A stretch of 64,000 nucleotides of DNA from Streptomyces noursei ATCC 11455 (GCF_001704275.1 NZ_CP011533.1:2418001-2482000), one strand, 5' to 3'. Positions 8,216 to 17,623 are shown, counted from the first letter of the stretch. Notes: a model not told the origin generated them from the sequence alone. Translations and numbers: made by a program.

Positions 8216-9031
8216 ATGGAAGAGATCGCGGCACGCATCGCGCGGGTGCCGGGAGTCGTCGGGGTCATGCTCGGGGGCAGCCGCGCACGAGGAACCAACC
8301 GCCCGGATTCCGACTGGGACCTGGGCGTCTACTACCGAGGAACACCGGACCTGCCCGCACTGGCGGCGCTGGCGGCGGACGTGACCGGCGGCCCGGTCGA
8401 GATACACCCGCCGGGCGCCTGGGGCCCCTGGGTGAACGGCGGGGCATGGCTGGTCCTGCCCGACGGCAGCCATGTGGACTGGATCTTCCGGGACATCGAC
8501 CGGGTGCGGCGGGTGTGGGAGGACTGCCGCGCCGGCCGCTTCGAGACCGGCATACAGGCCGGCCATCCCCTGGGCTTCTGGTCCCCCGCCTATCCGGGCG
8601 AAGTGGCCCTCGGTCAGATCCTGGCGGACGGCTCCGGGGAGTTGAGCCGCCTCAAGGAGGCGACCGGGACGTATCCCGAGCCGCTGCGCGAGGCACTGAC
8701 CGCTGCCGCCGTCTGGGACGCGGGCTTCTCCGTGGGGTTGGCGGCCAAGTCGTCCGCGGCCACGGACGTCCTGCATGCCTCCCTGTGTCTTTCCCGGGCC
8801 ATAGGCGCCCTCGTCCAGGCCCTGCACGCCCACCACGGCGTCTGGTGCCTGAATGAGAAGGGCGCCCTGGCGACGGCTGCCACCCTCCCCCACACCCCAC
8901 CGGACTTCGCCGCCCGCGCCGCCGCCCTGCTCGGCGAACTCGGCTGCACCCGGGCCCAGTTGCGCGACTCCCTCACCCGGGCGGAACACCTGGTGGCGGA
9001 GGTACGGGGGGTGGTCACCGGGGAGAGGTGA
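8216..9031 (+). CDS. Nucleotidyltransferase-domain protein
   Basis: A 271-residue protein whose N-terminus is a minimal nucleotidyltransferase fold: LGGSRARGT at about residues 19-27, then DSDWDLGV with the metal-binding Asp pair D33/D35. The rest (about 120-271) is helical and resembles the C-terminal region of aminoglycoside-nucleotidyltransferase-like or DUF4037-like proteins. It could modify a small molecule or nucleic acid; I cannot name the substrate. The promoter appears leaderless, with TAGCCT at 8203-8208 and the ATG 8 nt later. There is no neighbour that would make it a toxin-antitoxin (MNT/HEPN) pair. Confidence 0.75.
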   Translation: MEEIAARIARVPGVVGVMLGGSRARGTNRPDSDWDLGVYYRGTPDLPALAALAADVTGGPVEIHPPGAWGPWVNGGAWLVLPDGSHVDWIFRDIDRVRRVWEDCRAGRFETGIQAGHPLGFWSPAYPGEVALGQILADGSGELSRLKEATGTYPEPLREALTAAAVWDAGFSVGLAAKSSAATDVLHASLCLSRAIGALVQALHAHHGVWCLNEKGALATAATLPHTPPDFAARAAALLGELGCTRAQLRDSLTRAEHLVAEVRGVVTGER

Positions 9032-9115
9032 CGTTGGGGGGAGGGGTGGCGCTGGGGAGGGAGGTGTGACGCGTGCTCGCTGCCCCCTTGGCCCGTCGCC
9101 ATGGGCCGGCCTCTT

Positions 9116-10156
9116 TCATCCGTGGCGGGCCGGGCCGATGCCCGCGCCGGAGACCGTGATCGCGGTGGCGATCTCCTCGATGTCGGCCGGGGTCAGCTCC
9201 AGCGAGCCCGCGCCGATCCAGCCGTCCACCTGGGCGGACTTGCGCGCGCCCACGATCGCCCCGGTGATGCCGGGCCAGGCGAGCGCCCAGGCGATGGCGA
9301 CCTCGGCCACGCTGCGCCCATGGCGTTCGGCGATCGGCCGCAGCGCCTCGGCGAGTTGGAGGTTGGCGGTCAGGCCCGTCGTGAAGTCGTGGTGGGCGGT
9401 CCGCCAGTCCTCGGCGGGCAGGCCGGCCACACGCTCGGCGGAGAAGGCCCCGGTGAGCAGGCCGGACTGCAGCGGCGAGTAGACGATCACGCCGGTCTCG
9501 TGGGCGTGTGCCCAGGCGATCTCAGCGGCGGCCGACCGGTTGATCGCCGAGAACGGCGGCTGGATGACGTCGACATGGGCGATCTGCTCGGCCGCGTCGA
9601 GCAGATCCGGCGTGTGATTGGACAACCCGATGGCCCGGACCTTGCCTTCGGCCTTCAGGTCGGCCATGACCTGCCAGTACTCCTCCAGCGGGGTGGCGTT
9701 GGGCGATACGGCGCCGAAGCCGCCACCGGCGTACTCCAGCGATTCGCCGGTGTCGGGATAGTGCACCTGGTAGAGGTCGATGTGGTCGACGCCCAGCCGT
9801 CGCAGGGAGTCTTCGACCTCGCGGCGGACGCTGGCCGGCTTCATGATCCGCCGAGGCGCGGCCGACGGATTCTCCGGGTCCCAGACCAGGCCGACCTTGG
9901 TGAAGATGTACGGGCGGTCGGCCTGCGGCAGGCCGGCGATGGCCTTGCCGACCAGTTCCTCCGAGTGGCCCAGGCCGTACACCGCGGCGGTGTCGATCCA
10001 GTTGACGCCCGCGGCCAGCGCGTGGCGGATCGCGGCGACGGACTCGGCGTCGTCCGTGGCACCCCAGCTGAAGGTCCAGCCCGAGCCGGACACGGCCCAC
10101 GAACCGAAGCCCAACCGGGTGATCTCCATGCCGGTACGGCCAAGCGTGACAGTCAT
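9116..10156 (-). CDS. Aldo/keto reductase
   Basis: A 346-residue NADPH-dependent aldo/keto reductase. The catalytic tetrad is complete: Asp55 and Tyr60 in IDTAAVYG, Lys87 in FTKVGL, and His132 in YQVHYPD. The C-terminal GARKSAQVDGW motif binds the cofactor phosphate. It resembles the AKR11/AKR13-type oxidoreductases (YghZ/PdxI-like), which reduce sugar- or pyridoxal-like aldehydes. Actual substrate unknown. It is monocistronic, with about 85 nt to the preceding gene. Confidence 0.88.
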   Translation of the reverse strand: MTVTLGRTGMEITRLGFGSWAVSGSGWTFSWGATDDAESVAAIRHALAAGVNWIDTAAVYGLGHSEELVGKAIAGLPQADRPYIFTKVGLVWDPENPSAAPRRIMKPASVRREVEDSLRRLGVDHIDLYQVHYPDTGESLEYAGGGFGAVSPNATPLEEYWQVMADLKAEGKVRAIGLSNHTPDLLDAAEQIAHVDVIQPPFSAINRSAAAEIAWAHAHETGVIVYSPLQSGLLTGAFSAERVAGLPAEDWRTAHHDFTTGLTANLQLAEALRPIAERHGRSVAEVAIAWALAWPGITGAIVGARKSAQVDGWIGAGSLELTPADIEEIATAITVSGAGIGPARHG

Positions 10157-10297
10157 GAGTGATGCGCTCCTGTGAATCGGAAGGCCGGAACCGTTCCGGC
10201 GGATTCAACTTTCGGCTACTCACGCCGGGGCGGGCAGTGCTCGGCTCTGCCTAGGCACGCCATGACCAGGTCGTGTCCGACGGGTCGGCGGACGGTG

Positions 10298-10570
10298 GCT
10301 GACCGCGGGGTGCTCGACCACGACGGCCAGGGCATGCCCAACTACGGCGAGTACTACGGCAGCGAGTACGAGAACCGGTTGACGATCGCGGGGCACTCCG
10401 GCACGGAGATGGGCTACACGGTCCGCCCGCCGACCGTCCACGACCAGTCCTTCCGGCGCCGGATGTTCGCCGTGGTCACGCCCGACGCCACGGTCGTGGT
10501 GGGGGTGGACGGCGACCACCCCGGCGCCGACGAGCGCACCCGCGTGCTCTACGACCGGGGGAAGTCCTCC
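10298..10570 (+). pseudogene. Fragment of an unrecognised protein gene
   Basis: From the GTG near 10298 to about 10570 the reading frame has almost only G or C at third positions and a protein-like composition (for example MPNYGEYYGSEYENRL and MFAVVTPDATVVVGVDGD). After that the frame degenerates into biased non-coding-like sequence, though no stop occurs until 10822. I see no Shine-Dalgarno sequence and no leaderless box. I read it as a truncated remnant of a real gene whose family I cannot identify. A small inverted-repeat element follows, which may have accompanied the loss. It could alternatively be a short intact gene. Confidence 0.4.
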
Positions 10571-10754
10571 CTCCGGTTTGCCTCCCGACTCTTTGACGAC
10601 CTGTCGGCGGTCCTTCTCCCGTCCGCCCCGACCGGTGTTCTGCGGCACGTGCGGCTCCCGTCAGGCCCGTTCGGACTCGGCCGGGTCACCGCGTCCCACA
10701 CGGCGCTGAAGGGGCGGCGGCCCGGCTCGCCACCGTCCCTGCAGACAGGGCCTG

Positions 10755-10812
10755 GGTCGTGTCCGCGAAGTCCCGCATGCCGGGCGGACGATGAGACTTT
10801 GCGGGCACGACC
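10755..10812. mobile_element. 58-bp inverted-repeat element (MITE or IS-end remnant)
   Basis: GGTCGTGTCCGCGAAGTC at 10755-10772 is matched in inverted orientation by GACTTTGCGGGCACGACC at 10795-10812 (16 of 18 positions), with a 22-nt centre. The arms look like the two termini of an insertion sequence brought together by loss of the interior. The right arm runs into the stop codon of the adjacent oxidoreductase gene. It could also fold as a terminator for that convergent gene. Confidence 0.55.
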
Positions 10813-11447
10813 TAGCCGCTGACGCCGACCGCGTGGGCGTACGTGCTGGGGTCCGGGATGAGGTCGAGCATGGCGCGGGCGACGTCGGCGCGGGGAATGG
10901 AGCTGCCGGACGGGCCGGCTTCGACGGCGTGGCGGTAGCGGCCGGTACCCGGCTTGTCGAGCAGGCGGGGCGGGCGTACGGAAGTCCAGTCGAGGTCGGT
11001 CGCCCGCAGGACGGCCTCCATGCGTTCCAGGTCGGTGTAGAGCTCCCGGAGGATGGCCCAGAGCAGGGGGCCGAAGACCCGGTGGGTGAGGAACGGCTGG
11101 CCGGCGCCGGTGCGGTTGAGCGGGCCGGCGCTGACCACGAGGAGGCGGCGCACGCCGGTCGCCGCCATGGCCTCCGTCACCGCGCGGGCCGAGGTGGAGG
11201 CGGGGCGCAGCGGGTCGTGGCGGCCCAACTGGCCGATACCGGAGAGGACCGCGTCGGCGCCCTCGATGGCGGGTTTGAGGGAGGCGGGGTCGAGCGCGTC
11301 GACGCGGACGACCGTCAGGCGCGGGTGACGCTCGGTCAGTTTCTCGGGGCTGCGCAGTGCGGCGGTCACGTCGTGCCCGTCGGCGAGTGCCTGGCCGACG
11401 AGGTGCCGGCCGATGCCTCCCGAGGCTCCGACGACGGTGATGTTCAT
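10812..11447 (-). CDS. NAD(P)-binding (NmrA/YwnB-like) oxidoreductase
   Basis: A 211-residue Rossmann-fold protein starting MNITVVGASGGIGRHLV, with the glycine-rich nucleotide loop at the very N-terminus. The fold resembles NAD(P)H-binding SDR-a5-like proteins. I chose the ATG at 11445-11447 because GGAGGAG lies 3-9 nt upstream; a longer frame upstream runs through the operator. It is divergent from a TetR repressor gene with two shared operators, so it is probably the repressor's main target. The last codons abut a small inverted-repeat element. Substrate unknown. Confidence 0.8.
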   Translation of the reverse strand: MNITVVGASGGIGRHLVGQALADGHDVTAALRSPEKLTERHPRLTVVRVDALDPASLKPAIEGADAVLSGIGQLGRHDPLRPASTSARAVTEAMAATGVRRLLVVSAGPLNRTGAGQPFLTHRVFGPLLWAILRELYTDLERMEAVLRATDLDWTSVRPPRLLDKPGTGRYRHAVEAGPSGSSIPRADVARAMLDLIPDPSTYAHAVGVSG

Positions 11448-11527
11448 GGCTCCTCCGGTGATCCTTCCTGGCCACCCCCGCGCGGCGGAACCCGGCGGGA
11501 CACAGCGGGACACCGCGACGAACAGAG

Positions 11528-11571
11528 GTGAGTGAGCACTTACCCACCAGTGTGGGTGAGTGCTCACTTAC
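11528..11571. promoter_or_regulatory. Double TetR operator in divergent promoter region
   Basis: Two near-identical palindromes, GTGAGTGAGCACTTAC at 11528-11543 and GTGAGTGCTCACTTAC at 11556-11571, have centres 28 bp apart. Together they also form a larger dyad. They sit between the NAD(P)-binding oxidoreductase and the TetR gene. TAGGGT at 11581-11586 is the likely leaderless -10 for the TetR gene, so the second palindrome covers its -35 region. Confidence 0.8.
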
Positions 11572-11592
11572 CTGTCAATGTAGGGTCGTCCC

Positions 11593-12252
11593 ATGAGCCA
11601 CGAAGCCGCCGCCCCGCTGTCCGGAGGCGCCTTGACGCGCTCCCGCATCCTCGACGCCGCCGCCGCGCTCATGACCAGCGTGGGGCTGACGCATACGACG
11701 ACCAAGCAGATCGCCAAGGAGGCGGGATGCTCCGAGGCCGCCCTGTACAAGCACTTCCGGAGCAAGGAAGAGATCTTCGTGCAGGTGCTGCACGAGCGGG
11801 TGCCGCAGTTCGCGGACGCGCTGGCGGAGCTGCCGGATCGGGCGGGTGACGAGCGCGGCCCGGCCGGGCACCTGGAGGAGGTGGTGCGCTCGGCCCTGCG
11901 GTTCTACCGGCGGTCGTTCCCGATCGCGGCGTCGCTGTTCGCCAGTCCGGAGCTGCTGGCCACGCATCGGCGCAAGCTGGACGCGCTGGGTGGCCTCGGG
12001 CCGCACAACGCGAGCCGGCAGCTGGCGACGTATCTGGCGGCGGAGCAGGAGTCGGGGCGGATCGCGGCCGGGGCCGATCCGGACGCGGCGGCCAATCTGC
12101 TGATCGGGGCCTGCTTCCACCGGGCGTTCCTCGACCTGTTCTTCGACGGGGAGGCGCCGGCGGGTGCGCTGCGGCCGGCGGGCGAGGAGGAGTTCGTGGC
12201 GGAGACGGTGCGGGCGCTGCTGGGCGGGCTCTCGCCGTCGGGCGGCGCCTGA
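11593..12252 (+). CDS. TetR/AcrR-family transcriptional regulator
   Basis: A 219-residue repressor. The N-terminal HTH spans about residues 15-61 (SRILDAAAALM, then TTTKQIAKEAGCSEAALYKHF and KEEIF). The C-terminal ligand domain is variable and its inducer unknown. The start is leaderless (TAGGGT 6 nt before the ATG). Two operator palindromes just upstream suggest autoregulation and control of the divergent oxidoreductase. Confidence 0.9.
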   Translation: MSHEAAAPLSGGALTRSRILDAAAALMTSVGLTHTTTKQIAKEAGCSEAALYKHFRSKEEIFVQVLHERVPQFADALAELPDRAGDERGPAGHLEEVVRSALRFYRRSFPIAASLFASPELLATHRRKLDALGGLGPHNASRQLATYLAAEQESGRIAAGADPDAAANLLIGACFHRAFLDLFFDGEAPAGALRPAGEEEFVAETVRALLGGLSPSGGA

Positions 12253-12302
12253 CGGGTCGGCGGGCGCCGGGGCGGTGGCGCTCGCCGCGTCCTTGGGCGG
12301 CC

Positions 12303-12866
12303 TCAGGCCCATGCCTCCGGTGGGAAGAGGCCGTCGGTGGTGCGTTCGAAGTCGAGGAGGCGGCGCTTGCGGTCGAGGCCGCCGCCGTAGCCGGTGAGGC
12401 TGCCGTTGGCGCCGACGACGCGGTGGCAGGGGACGATGATGCCGATCGGGTTGCGGCCGTTGGCCAGTCCGACGGCGCGGGAGGCGGTCGGGTTGCCGAG
12501 TCGTTCGGCGAGTTGCCCGTAGGAGAGCGTCTCGCCGTACGGGATGGTGCACAGGGCGGCCCAGACGCGGCGTTGGAACGGGGTGCCGTGCAGGGCGAGC
12601 GGCAGGTCGAAGGTGGTCAGTTCGCCCCGGAAGTAGGCGCGGAGCTGGGCGATGGTTGCGGCGAAGGGCGGTTCGTCGGGGTCGGCGGGGGTGCCGAAGG
12701 TCTCCTGTGGTGGGCGGTGGCGCTGGTCGGTCATGTAGAGGCCGCTGAGCGCGTCGCCGTGGGCGACGAGGGTGAGCGGGCCGACGGGGGTGTCGTCGAG
12801 GACGGTGTGGGTGACCGACTCGGTGGGGGCCGTGGTGGCCGGGGTCGCCGTGGTGGGGGTGGGCAT
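12303..12866 (-). CDS. ogt: Methylated-DNA--[protein]-cysteine S-methyltransferase
   Basis: A 187-residue O6-alkylguanine-DNA alkyltransferase. The active-site PCHRV motif is present with Cys147 as alkyl acceptor, preceded by the [14 protein letters not shown]-binding helix region and followed by [14 protein letters not shown]. It directly reverses O6-methylguanine and O4-methylthymine damage in a single-use reaction. The ATG is 8 nt after the ada-alkA stop on the same strand, so the two repair genes form one operon. The first ~15 residues are Thr/Pro-rich and probably disordered. Confidence 0.93.
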   Translation of the reverse strand: MPTPTTATPATTAPTESVTHTVLDDTPVGPLTLVAHGDALSGLYMTDQRHRPPQETFGTPADPDEPPFAATIAQLRAYFRGELTTFDLPLALHGTPFQRRVWAALCTIPYGETLSYGQLAERLGNPTASRAVGLANGRNPIGIIVPCHRVVGANGSLTGYGGGLDRKRRLLDFERTTDGLFPPEAWA

Positions 12867-12874
12867 CGTGGGGC

Positions 12875-14347
12875 TCAATTCGTCGGGAGGTGGTTGATGG
12901 GGTGGTCGTCGGTCGCCCAGAGGTACTGGACGGCGTAGGCGCGCCAGGGGCGCCAGCGGGCGGAGTGCCGGGTCAGGGCCGCGGGGGTGGCGGGCAGGCC
13001 GAGGCCGGCGGCGGCGCGGCGCAGCCCGAGGTCGGTGGGGGTGAAGGCGTCGGGGTCGCCGAGGGCGCGCATGGCGATGCATTCGACGGTCCAGGGGCCG
13101 ATGCCGGGGAGCGCGGCGAGGCGGGCGCGGGCCTCGTCCCGGTCGCTGCCGACGTCGAGTTGGAGGGTGCCGGAGGCGAGCGCCGCGACGACGCCGGTGA
13201 GGGTGGCGCGGCGGGTGCGGGGCATGGCGAGGGTTTCCGGGTCGAGTGCGGCGAGCGCGGTGGGGGTGGGGAAGAGGTGGGTGAGGCCGCCGCCGGGGTC
13301 GTCGATCGGTTCGCCGTGGGCGCGGACCAGGCGGCCGGCGTGGGTGCGGGCGGCGGCGGTGGAGACCTGCTGGCCTAGGACGGCGCGGACCGCGAACTCG
13401 TCGGCGTCGGTGGTGCGCGGCACCCGTCGGCCGGGGGCCTTGTCGACGAGCGGGGCGAGCTGCGGGTCGGTGCGCAGAAGGCCGTCGACGGCCTCCGGGT
13501 CGGCGTCGAGGTCGAGCATCCGGCGGCAACGGGCGATGGCGCCGGCCAGGTCGCGGAGGTCGGTGAGGGAGAGCCGGCAGTCGATGTGGTCGGGGCGGGG
13601 TGCGAGGGCGACGATGCCGTGGCCGTAGGGGAGGTCGAGGGTGCGGCGGTAGGCGCCGTCGCGCCATTCCTCGACGCCGGGGACGGCGGTGGCGGCGAGG
13701 TGGCCGAAGAGGTTGTCGGGGTTGAGCGGCTGCCGGAAGGGGAGCCGCAGGGTGAGGGTGCCGGGGGTGGTGGGGCGGGGGCCGGGGCGGGCGCGTCCGC
13801 GGAGTTCGGTCGGGGAGAGGGCGAAGACCTCGCGGACGGTCTCGTTGAAGGAGCGGATGCTGGCGAAGCCGGCGGCGAAGGCGATCTCGGCCATGGGGAG
13901 CGCGGTGGTCTCGATCAGGAGCCGGGCGGTCTGGGCGCGCTGGGCGCGGGCCAGGGCGAGGGGGCCGGCGCCGAGCTCGGCGCGCAGTTGGCGTTCGATC
14001 TGGCGGGGGCTGTAGCCGAGGCGGGCGGCGAGGCCGGGGACGCCGTCGCGGTCGACGATGCCGTCGGCGATCAGCCGCATGGCGCGGGCGACGAGGTCGG
14101 CGCGTTCGTCCCACTGCGGGGAGCCGGGGCTGGCGTCCGGGCGGCAGCGTTTGCAGGCCCGGAATCCGGCCTGCTGGGCGGCTGCGGCGCTGGGGTAGAA
14201 GCGCATGTTCTGAGGCTTGGGGGGCACTACCGGGCAGCTGGGTCGGCAGTAGATGCCGGTGGTGACGACGGCGATGTAGAACCATCCGTCGAAGCGGGCG
14301 TCCTTGGATTGCACGGCGCGCAGACAGCGCTCGGTGTCGGTGTGCAT
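12875..14347 (-). CDS. Ada-AlkA fusion: methylphosphotriester sensor/regulator and 3-methyladenine glycosylase
   Basis: A 490-residue three-part protein. Residues ~1-75 are the Ada zinc domain with all four Cys ligands (Cys34, Cys38, Cys65, Cys68; GIYCRPSC and CKRC), the first carrying the methyl-acceptor position. Residues ~80-185 are an AraC-type HTH pair. Residues ~200-490 are an AlkA glycosylase with the helix-hairpin-helix LPGIGPWTV and the following Asp in TPTDLG as the likely catalytic residue. It should sense alkylated phosphates, activate transcription and excise alkylated bases. With ogt it forms a compact adaptive-response operon. Confidence 0.93.
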   Translation of the reverse strand: MHTDTERCLRAVQSKDARFDGWFYIAVVTTGIYCRPSCPVVPPKPQNMRFYPSAAAAQQAGFRACKRCRPDASPGSPQWDERADLVARAMRLIADGIVDRDGVPGLAARLGYSPRQIERQLRAELGAGPLALARAQRAQTARLLIETTALPMAEIAFAAGFASIRSFNETVREVFALSPTELRGRARPGPRPTTPGTLTLRLPFRQPLNPDNLFGHLAATAVPGVEEWRDGAYRRTLDLPYGHGIVALAPRPDHIDCRLSLTDLRDLAGAIARCRRMLDLDADPEAVDGLLRTDPQLAPLVDKAPGRRVPRTTDADEFAVRAVLGQQVSTAAARTHAGRLVRAHGEPIDDPGGGLTHLFPTPTALAALDPETLAMPRTRRATLTGVVAALASGTLQLDVGSDRDEARARLAALPGIGPWTVECIAMRALGDPDAFTPTDLGLRRAAAGLGLPATPAALTRHSARWRPWRAYAVQYLWATDDHPINHLPTN

Positions 14348-14446
14348 GTCCTCCAGGATTCCTCAGCCGACCGGGTCGGGCTGGCGGAAATCCGACATCA
14401 ACCTCGGCTCATCAGCCCGGACGTCCGCGACCTCGCGGCGGCGCGT

Positions 14447-14977
14447 TCACTCCTCGGCGAGGGCGGCCTCGTAGGCGGTGCGGGCGCGGTCGTCGAAGAC
14501 CACGAAGCGGATCTCGTCGAAGGCGTCGGGGGCGGCGGCGAGCGCGGCGCGGACGGTGGCCACGGCGGTGCGGGCGGCGTCGTCGATCGGCCAGCGGTAG
14601 ACGCCGGTGGAGATGGCGGGGAAGGCGAGGGTGCGGGCGCCGAGTTCCTCGGCGATCCGTAGGGATTCGCGGTAGCAGGAGGCCAGGAGTTCGCCGCGGT
14701 CCTCGGAGGTGGAGTGGACGGGGCCGACGGTGTGGATCACCCAGCGGGCGGAGAGGCGGCCGGCGGTGGTGGCGACGGCCTGGCCGGTGGGCAGGCCGCG
14801 GCCGTAGTGGCCGGCGCGGAGGGCGCGGCACGCGGCGAGGATGTCGGGGCCGCCGCGGCGGTGGATCGCACCGTCCACTCCCCCGCCGCCCAGGAGCGAG
14901 GAGTTGGCGGCGTTGACCACGGCGTCGACGGCCTGTTCGGTGATGTCGCCCTGGGTGAGGGTGAGGAGGGTGCTCAT
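14447..14977 (-). CDS. Macrodomain protein, O-acetyl-ADP-ribose deacetylase-like
   Basis: A 176-residue MacroD/YmdB-type protein. The N-terminal GDITEQAVDAVVNAANSSL with GGGGVDGAIHRRGG forms the ADP-ribose pocket and catalytic loop, and ISTGVYRWP is the second signature loop. Members hydrolyse O-acetyl-ADP-ribose or remove mono-ADP-ribose from acidic residues. TAGGCT at 14985-14990 on the minus strand is 7 nt before the ATG, so the transcript is probably leaderless. A small inverted-repeat element lies directly upstream of that -10 box. Confidence 0.9.
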   Translation of the reverse strand: MSTLLTLTQGDITEQAVDAVVNAANSSLLGGGGVDGAIHRRGGPDILAACRALRAGHYGRGLPTGQAVATTAGRLSARWVIHTVGPVHSTSEDRGELLASCYRESLRIAEELGARTLAFPAISTGVYRWPIDDAARTAVATVRAALAAAPDAFDEIRFVVFDDRARTAYEAALAEE

Positions 14978-14990
14978 GGGGATGAGCCTA

Positions 14991-15044
14991 GGGCGCGTCC
15001 GATGGGTCCGGGCCGGGGCCGCGCCTGACCCGTCGGACAGGCCC
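14991..15044. repeat. 54-bp imperfect inverted-repeat element
   Basis: GGGCGCGTCCGATGGGTC (14991-15008) faces GACCCGTCGGACAGGCCC (15027-15044), matching at 15 of 18 paired positions. The right arm recurs at 48696-48713 with one mismatch, so this is a dispersed repeat family rather than a chance hairpin. Here it occupies the -35 region of the macrodomain gene. Confidence 0.6.
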
Positions 15045-15098
15045 GAGGGGGTGGCCGCGGAGTGCCGTCTGCCGTCCGGCATGCCCTGGGGAGGGCCC

Positions 15099-16520
15099 TC
15101 AGCGTCCGCCGGCGCGGAGGCGGCGCCAGACGGCTCGGGCGGCGTGGTGGCCGGACATGCCGTGGACGCCGGGGCCGGGCGGGGTGGCCTGGGAGCAGAG
15201 GAAGACGGCGGGGTGGGCGGTCTCGTAGGGGACACGGGTGAGCTTGGGGCGGATGAGGAGGCGGAGGCCGGCGGCGGAGCCGGTGGCGGTGTCGCCGCCG
15301 ACGTAGTTGGCGTTGCGGGCGGCGAGCTGCGGGGGGCCGGCGACGGCGCGGGCGAGGATCAGGTCGCGGAAGCCGGGGGCGAAGCGCTCGATCTGGCGCT
15401 CGATGACGTCGGTGGCGTCGCCCTCCCAGCCGTTGGGGACGTGGCCGTAGGCCCAGAAGGTGTGTTTGCCCTCGGGGGCACGGGTGGGGTCGATGAGGCT
15501 GGGCTGGGCGGTGATGAGGAAGGGGACGGAGGGGTCGCGGCCGTCGACGGCGGCGTCCAGGGCGGCGGAGATCTCGCCCTGGGTGGGTCCGATGTGGACG
15601 GTGCCGGCGCGGTGGGCTTCCTCGGCGGTCCAGGGGACGGGGCCGGAGAGCGCGTAGTCGACCTTGAAGACGCTGGGGCCGTAGACGACGTCCCGGTAGG
15701 CGTTGCCGAGGCCGGCGATGCGGGCGAGGGCGGTCGGGGAGGTGTCGAAGACGTAGGCGCGGGCGGGCGGGAGGTCGTCCAGGCGCTTGACCTCGAAGTC
15801 GGTGTGCACCGTGCCGCCGTGGGCACGGAGCAGTCCGGCGAGGGCGTCGGAGATGGCCTGGGAGCCGCCGCGGGGCACCGGCCAGCCGTTGGCGTGCGCG
15901 GCGAGCGCGAACATCAGGGCCAGGCCGCTGGTGCCGAGGCCGCGGAGCGGGGCGATGGCGTGGGCGGCGAGGCCGGCCAGCAGGCCGCGGGCCTTCTCGT
16001 CCTGGAAGCGGCGGTTCAGCAGGGTCACCGGCTGCATGGCGACCAGGCCGAACCGCGCGTAGGTGACCGGGTCCTGCGGCAGGCCGAGCCACTGGGTGCG
16101 CAGGAAGTCGTGGGCCATGGTGTCCCACTTGCCGGTGAACGGGGCGATGAGCCGGCGATAGGTGCCGGCGTCGTGCGGTCCGAACGACATGGCGGTCTCG
16201 CCGACGGAGTGCGCCAGGACGGCGGCGGTGCCGTCGGGGAAGGGATGCGCCATGGGGAGGTCGGGGTGGAGCCATTCCAGCCCGTGCCGTTCGAGGGGCA
16301 TGGCGCGGAAGGCGGGCGAGCCGATGGCGAGCGGGTGCACCGCGGAGCAGGGGTCGTGGCGGAAGCCGGGGAGGGTGAGTTCCTCGGTGCGGGCTCCGCC
16401 GCCGATGGTGTCGCGGGCTTCGAAGACCTCCACGGACATGCCGCGGCGGGCGAGTTCGACCGCCGCCGTCAGGCCGTTGGGTCCGGATCCGATCACGACG
16501 GCATCGAGCATCGTCGGCAC
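15099..16520 (-). CDS. Phytoene desaturase-like FAD-dependent oxidoreductase
   Basis: About 473 residues, of the NAD(P)/FAD oxidoreductase (CrtI/carotenoid-retinol saturase-like) family. The N-terminal dinucleotide fold [20 protein letters not shown] is followed by the [16 protein letters not shown] region; the C-terminal [12 protein letters not shown] segment is the usual second FAD contact. No carotenoid biosynthesis genes are nearby, so a role in carotenoid formation is not supported. I prefer the GTG at 16518-16520 because GAGGGG lies 9 nt upstream; the GTG at 16529 would be only one nt from that site, and an ATG at 16511 also fits the family. Confidence 0.8.
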   Translation of the reverse strand: MPTMLDAVVIGSGPNGLTAAVELARRGMSVEVFEARDTIGGGARTEELTLPGFRHDPCSAVHPLAIGSPAFRAMPLERHGLEWLHPDLPMAHPFPDGTAAVLAHSVGETAMSFGPHDAGTYRRLIAPFTGKWDTMAHDFLRTQWLGLPQDPVTYARFGLVAMQPVTLLNRRFQDEKARGLLAGLAAHAIAPLRGLGTSGLALMFALAAHANGWPVPRGGSQAISDALAGLLRAHGGTVHTDFEVKRLDDLPPARAYVFDTSPTALARIAGLGNAYRDVVYGPSVFKVDYALSGPVPWTAEEAHRAGTVHIGPTQGEISAALDAAVDGRDPSVPFLITAQPSLIDPTRAPEGKHTFWAYGHVPNGWEGDATDVIERQIERFAPGFRDLILARAVAGPPQLAARNANYVGGDTATGSAAGLRLLIRPKLTRVPYETAHPAVFLCSQATPPGPGVHGMSGHHAARAVWRRLRAGGR

Positions 16521-16560
16521 CTGCGCCACTCCCCTCGTGTCCGACCCTCGTCGGTGAGGG

Positions 16561-17475
16561 TCAGTTGGCGTCAGCCAGCAATCCGAGGATACGCCGCGCC
16601 GTTTCGGCGTCCCGGGCCGCGGTGAAGGGGAGCGCGTTGCCGCCCTGGATGCGGAAGGGCGCTCCGGCGACCGTGCCGCTGGCGCCGCCCGCTTCGTGGA
16701 CGAGGAGGAGTCCGGCGGCGTGGTCCCAGCAGTTCTCCCAGCTGAAGGCGGTGGCGTCGAGCCGGCCGAGGGCTATGTGGAGGTATTCCAGGCCCGCGGA
16801 GCCGCAGGGGCGGGGGGCGATGCCGGGGGTCTGCAGGGCGGCCAGCACGCGCTTTTGGTCGTCGGTGGTGAAGTCGGGGTGGGAGGTGGCGACTTCGAGG
16901 TCGGCGCCGGGGGCGGGGTGGCCGGCGGTGAGCCGCCGGCCGTTGAGCCGGGCGCCGGCGCCGCGGCGGGCGACGGCCATCTGGTCGAGGGCGGGGGCGT
17001 ACGTCCAGGAGGCGAGCACCTCGCCGCGGTGGGCGAGGGCGACCAGGGTCGCGAAGCCGGGGTCGCCGTGGACGAACTGGCGGGTGCCGTCGACCGGGTC
17101 GACGATCCAGACGAGGGTGTCGCCGTGGAGTGCGTCGAGGACGGTGGGGTCGGCGTGGACGGCTTCCTCGCCGACCACGCGCGAACCGGGGAGCAGCGCG
17201 GTGAGGGCCGCGGTGAGGTGTTCCTCGGCGCTGCGGTCGGCGATGGTGACGAGGTCGTGCGGGCCGTTCTTCTGGACGATGTCCTCGGCGGCGAGCTGCC
17301 GGAAGCGGGGCATGATCTCGTCGGCCGCGGCCTGCCGGACGGCGGCCTCGACGGCGGCGAGGTCCAGCCCGGAGAGGTCCGGGGCGGCGGCCGCGACGGT
17401 GGGCGGGGTGAGGGTGACGGCGTCGGTGAGTTCCGTGGTGTCTCCCGGGTTGCGCATGTCCAGTGCTTCGATCAT
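16561..17475 (-). CDS. Inositol monophosphatase-family phosphatase
   Basis: A 304-residue Mg2+-dependent phosphatase. The metal-site motifs are GEE at about residues 102-104, DPVDGT at 126-131, and CWDHAAG near the C-terminus; the [14 protein letters not shown] segment precedes them. Family members dephosphorylate inositol phosphate, histidinol phosphate, 3'-phosphoadenosine-5'-phosphate or fructose-1,6-bisphosphate. I cannot tell which applies; no histidine or inositol genes are adjacent. The start at the ATG 17473-17475 has only a weak GATGGA site; the following Met codon is an alternative. The first ~30 residues are non-conserved. Confidence 0.82.
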   Translation of the reverse strand: MIEALDMRNPGDTTELTDAVTLTPPTVAAAAPDLSGLDLAAVEAAVRQAAADEIMPRFRQLAAEDIVQKNGPHDLVTIADRSAEEHLTAALTALLPGSRVVGEEAVHADPTVLDALHGDTLVWIVDPVDGTRQFVHGDPGFATLVALAHRGEVLASWTYAPALDQMAVARRGAGARLNGRRLTAGHPAPGADLEVATSHPDFTTDDQKRVLAALQTPGIAPRPCGSAGLEYLHIALGRLDATAFSWENCWDHAAGLLLVHEAGGASGTVAGAPFRIQGGNALPFTAARDAETARRILGLLADAN

Positions 17476-17623
17476 GTGTCCATCGAACCACGAGCCACTG
17501 ACACACCAGCCGGACTCCAGGTGAAATCCGGGTGCCGTGCGGGCCACGGGCGGGTGCGGCCGGCCGCCGCGAGGAGCGCCGGCCGCTGCCCCGTCCACAG
17601 GCATCGTCCCAGGTCAGTGCCCT

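Noticed and set aside
8216..9031. Toxin-antitoxin nucleotidyltransferase (MNT) module
   Set aside because: No HEPN partner gene is adjacent and the protein is much longer than MNT antitoxins.
15099..16520. Carotenoid biosynthesis locus
   Set aside because: A single CrtI-like oxidoreductase without phytoene synthase, GGPP synthase or cyclase genes is not evidence for a pathway.
14841..16625. Very long plus-strand open frame antisense to the FAD oxidoreductase, and similar ones at 17532-19817, 22860-25322 and 32549-34054
   Set aside because: They are Gly/Ala/Val- or Arg-rich low-complexity translations with no motifs. In DNA with GC-rich third positions, stop codons are rare in antisense frames. 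The opposite strand carries clearly conserved enzymes.
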